Shown: piece by piece, positions 13,912 to 15,505 of the stretch
Layout: each line of letters opens with the position of its first letter
Position numbering within the stretch: the first letter of the stretch is position 1
Assembly (NCBI GenBank): GCA_946480465.1
Contig: CAMLJY010000111.1
Location: 1 to 15,505 of the forward strand
Direction: 5' to 3'
Source: an uncultured Burkholderiales bacterium
GTDB lineage: Bacteria > Pseudomonadota > Gammaproteobacteria > Burkholderiales > Burkholderiaceae
DNA: 15,505 bases
Program-made: the position numbers and the translations under genes
Notes under the pieces: generated by a model
What the model saw: the letters and a program-made list of their open reading frames with translations, nothing else
Databases searched by the model: none
What the model was told of the DNA's origin: nothing

Positions 13912-14718
13912 TTACATGCGGAAATGTTCGCCGAGGTAGACCCGGCGCACGTCCGGGTTCTCGACGATCTCGGCCGGCGTGCCTTCGGCGAGCACACGGC
14001 CTTCGCTGATGATGTAGGCGCGGTCGCAGATGCCCAGCATCTCGCGCACGTTGTGGTCGGTGATCAGCACGCCGATGCCGCGCGCCTTCAGGAAGCCGAT
14101 GATGCGCTGGATCTCGATCACCGCGATCGGGTCGACGCCGGCGAAGGGCTCGTCCAGCAGGATGAAGCGCGGCTGCGTGGCCAGCGCGCGGGCGATCTCC
14201 ACCCGCCGGCGTTCACCGCCGGACAAGGCCGGGGCCGGCGAATCGCGCAGCTTCTCGATCGACAGGTCGTGCAGCAGCTGGTTCAGCTTCTCGCTGATGG
14301 CCTTGGGCTTCAGCGGCCTGCCATCGGCATCGGTCTGCAGCTCCAGCACGGCGCGGATGTTCTCGGCGACGTTGAGCTTGCGGAAGATGGACGCTTCCTG
14401 CGGCAGGTAGGACAGGCCCATGCGCGCGCGCTGGTGGATCGGCTTGCCGTGCACCGGCACGCCGTCGATGCGGATCTCGCCGGCGTCGGCGCGCACCAGG
14501 CCGACCACCATGTAGAAAGTGGTCGTCTTGCCGGCGCCGTTGGGCCCCAGCAGGCCCACCACCTCGCCGCCGCCGACGGCCAGGTGCACTTCCTTGACGA
14601 CCTTGCGCGAGCCGTAGGTCTTCTGCAGCCCGGTCACTTCCAGCCGGCTGCCGGCGCGCGGTGGCGGAATGTCCGCTCCGGGTGCGGGCGCAAGGCTTGC
14701 GGGCCCAGGTGCGTTCAA
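13912..14718 (-). CDS. lptB: LPS export ABC transporter ATP-binding protein LptB
   Basis: LptB is the cytoplasmic ATPase of the LptB2FGC complex, which pulls lipopolysaccharide from the inner membrane toward the outer membrane. Visible motifs are Walker [10 protein letters not shown] (58-66), the Q-loop in YLPQEAS (Q107), signature [15 protein letters not shown] (165-179), Walker [14 protein letters not shown] (185-197) and the H-loop in ITDHNVRE (H222). The C-terminus [14 protein letters not shown] is typical. I chose the TTG at 14716-14718 because it overlaps the lptA stop (TTGA) and no ATG lies between it and the conserved [12 protein letters not shown] segment. The result is 268 residues with a Pro/Ala-rich extension of about 24, against about 241 in E. 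coli. A GTG at RLEV is the alternative, but it would trim the domain. The gene is coupled to lptA and followed by rpoN. Confidence 0.96.
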   Translation of the reverse strand: MNAPGPASLAPAPGADIPPPRAGSRLEVTGLQKTYGSRKVVKEVHLAVGGGEVVGLLGPNGAGKTTTFYMVVGLVRADAGEIRIDGVPVHGKPIHQRARMGLSYLPQEASIFRKLNVAENIRAVLELQTDADGRPLKPKAISEKLNQLLHDLSIEKLRDSPAPALSGGERRRVEIARALATQPRFILLDEPFAGVDPIAVIEIQRIIGFLKARGIGVLITDHNVREMLGICDRAYIISEGRVLAEGTPAEIVENPDVRRVYLGEHFRM

Positions 14719-15341
14719 CGCCGTTCCCCCAGCGCGGGCGTGCTGCGCAGCGCCGGTCCGCTGGCGGGGGCCGCCGGGCTGGACGCGGCAGGCTCGCGGG
14801 GCGCCAGCACCGCGCGCACGCGGCCGCCCGGGTTGCCCTCGGTGGCGACGCCGCCCTGCACGTTGAACATCTCGGCGGTGTTGTCCCACTGGATGACCTG
14901 GCCGTGGATCTCGTCGGCGGTCACCGTGCCGCGCAGGCGCCGTGCCGTCGCCTTGCCTTCGAAGCGCAGCGTGTTGGCGCGGCTGTCGTAGTCGATGCGG
15001 TTGGCCGTGCCTTCCACGAATTCGTCGACTGCGTCGCGCTTCTGCCGGTACTGGGCCGGCTTGCCGTCGCTGCCGATGGCGCTCGCGAGCTGGTAGCCGT
15101 CAGGGGTTTCGCGCAGTTCGACGCGGTCGGCCCGCAGCACGAGCGTGCCCTGGGTGATCACGACGTTGCCGCTGCAGCTGCTGGTGTTCTTCACCAGGTT
15201 GACGACGCAGGGTTGGTCGGACTCCAGCGTCATCGGCTTGTTGCGGTCAGCCTTCTCGGCCTGCGCGGGTAGCGAAGCCATGGCCAGCAGTGCTGCGGCG
15301 CAGCATGCCAGCCGGGTGGGTGTGTGGGAGGGGTGTGGCAT
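14715..15341 (-). CDS. lptA: Lipopolysaccharide transport periplasmic protein LptA
   Basis: This 208-residue periplasmic protein forms the beta-jellyroll bridge that carries LPS from LptC to LptD. A signal peptide ([20 protein letters not shown] to about residue 28, cut after LPAQA) precedes the OstA/LptA domain at about 35-165: [41 protein letters not shown] and a later [10 protein letters not shown] segment. The C-terminal tail (about 180-208) is Pro/Ala/Ser-rich and probably disordered. ATG 15339-15341 is preferred over the in-frame TTG twelve bases upstream because it starts the signal peptide cleanly; no strong Shine-Dalgarno is seen for either. Two Cys (45 and 56) lie in the mature domain. 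The stop overlaps the lptB start. lptC, often immediately upstream, is not seen in the window. Confidence 0.93.
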   Translation of the reverse strand: MPHPSHTPTRLACCAAALLAMASLPAQAEKADRNKPMTLESDQPCVVNLVKNTSSCSGNVVITQGTLVLRADRVELRETPDGYQLASAIGSDGKPAQYRQKRDAVDEFVEGTANRIDYDSRANTLRFEGKATARRLRGTVTADEIHGQVIQWDNTAEMFNVQGGVATEGNPGGRVRAVLAPREPAASSPAAPASGPALRSTPALGERR

Positions 15342-15365
15342 TGCGCGGCACAAAACTTGCAGGCC

Positions 15366-15371
15366 ATTCTA
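15366..15371 (-). promoter_or_regulatory. Possible -10 element for lptA
   Basis: The minus strand reads TAGAAT about 24 bases upstream of the lptA ATG, a good -10 match. No fitting -35 lies 16-18 bases further upstream (TTGGGT at 15395-15400 is 23 bases away). A promoter here would give a very short leader and separate lptA from any upstream lptC. Confidence 0.35.
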
Positions 15372-15505
15372 GACCCAAGCCCGCGCCGCGCGGTACCCAA
15401 CACGGCCCCGATTCCGTGGTGCTTGCCGCGAAGCCGCCCGCTCCGCGTGGCCGGGTGCTCCCGCGGCCGGCGCCGGGCCGCTCCCAAGGCGGCCGCGCAC
15501 CCGCT
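15372..15505. other. Right-edge region without recognisable gene
   Basis: All three minus frames were read: one ends in a TAG at the lptA -10 element, and none gives LptC-like or otherwise familiar residues. The plus frame is open to the edge but has an Arg/Pro/Gly-rich composition typical of shadow frames. It is probably intergenic or the unrecognised 3' end of a neighbour. Confidence 0.4.

Noticed and set aside
12916..14991. A 691-residue plus-strand open frame opposite rpoN, lptB and lptA.
   Set aside because: It is the antisense shadow of three firmly identified genes and has no recognisable domain or ribosome site.
1..15505. tRNA genes, CRISPR arrays, complete insertion sequences, phage or defence genes.
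   Set aside because: Reading both strands showed no regularly spaced repeats, no transposase or integrase motifs and no cloverleaf-like sequence. No defence-system family was recognised.

Overview
The window is very GC-rich, with strong codon bias and many long antisense shadow frames. Its gene set includes lptA-lptB-rpoN on the minus strand, a short RlmL-type methyltransferase and runs of lone periplasmic binding proteins. This points to a betaproteobacterium of the Burkholderiales, plausibly the Rubrivivax-Leptothrix-Methylibium side of that order. The family placement is inferred from gene content and style, not computed. No tRNA, rRNA, CRISPR array or complete insertion sequence was seen.

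Left part (1-6492, plus strand): four consecutive, co-directional, paralogous family-5 extracellular solute-binding proteins. The first is cut by the window edge. Genes 1/2 and 2/3 overlap by four bases (ATGA), and 3/4 are eight bases apart, so this is one tightly coupled operon. No permease or ATPase of the transporter is visible. The three visible N-termini carry signal peptides with an RRxxL pattern, and copies 2 and 3 share long identical DNA blocks.

Middle part (6493-8686): a 48-residue very basic protein on the minus strand (too short for usual ORF cut-offs), then about 470 bases with no intact gene but a possible broken dehydrogenase start. Next is a LysR-type regulator on the minus strand, divergent from a predicted 57-residue protein. 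Their shared intergenic space holds a perfect 7+3+7 palindrome placed as expected for a LysR activation site, followed by a sigma-70-like promoter.

Centre-right (8687-10860): a methyl-accepting chemotaxis protein with a sigma-28-like promoter and a hairpin in its leader, followed after 18 bases by a small exported TonB C-terminal-domain protein. A truncated ankyrin-like fragment then lies on the minus strand.

Right part (10861-15341, minus strand): transcription runs lptA (lipopolysaccharide transport periplasmic protein), lptB (its ATPase), rpoN (sigma-54), then an RlmL-like 23S rRNA methyltransferase. lptA and lptB overlap by a TTGA junction. A nested hairpin element that looks like a dispersed intergenic repeat separates lptB from rpoN. 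The last 160 bases upstream of lptA hold no recognisable gene, although lptC would normally be expected nearby.

No clearly new multi-gene system was found. The most interesting items are the SBP-only paralogue array with Tat-like signals, the LysR/small-protein switch, and the chemoreceptor-TonB-domain pair.
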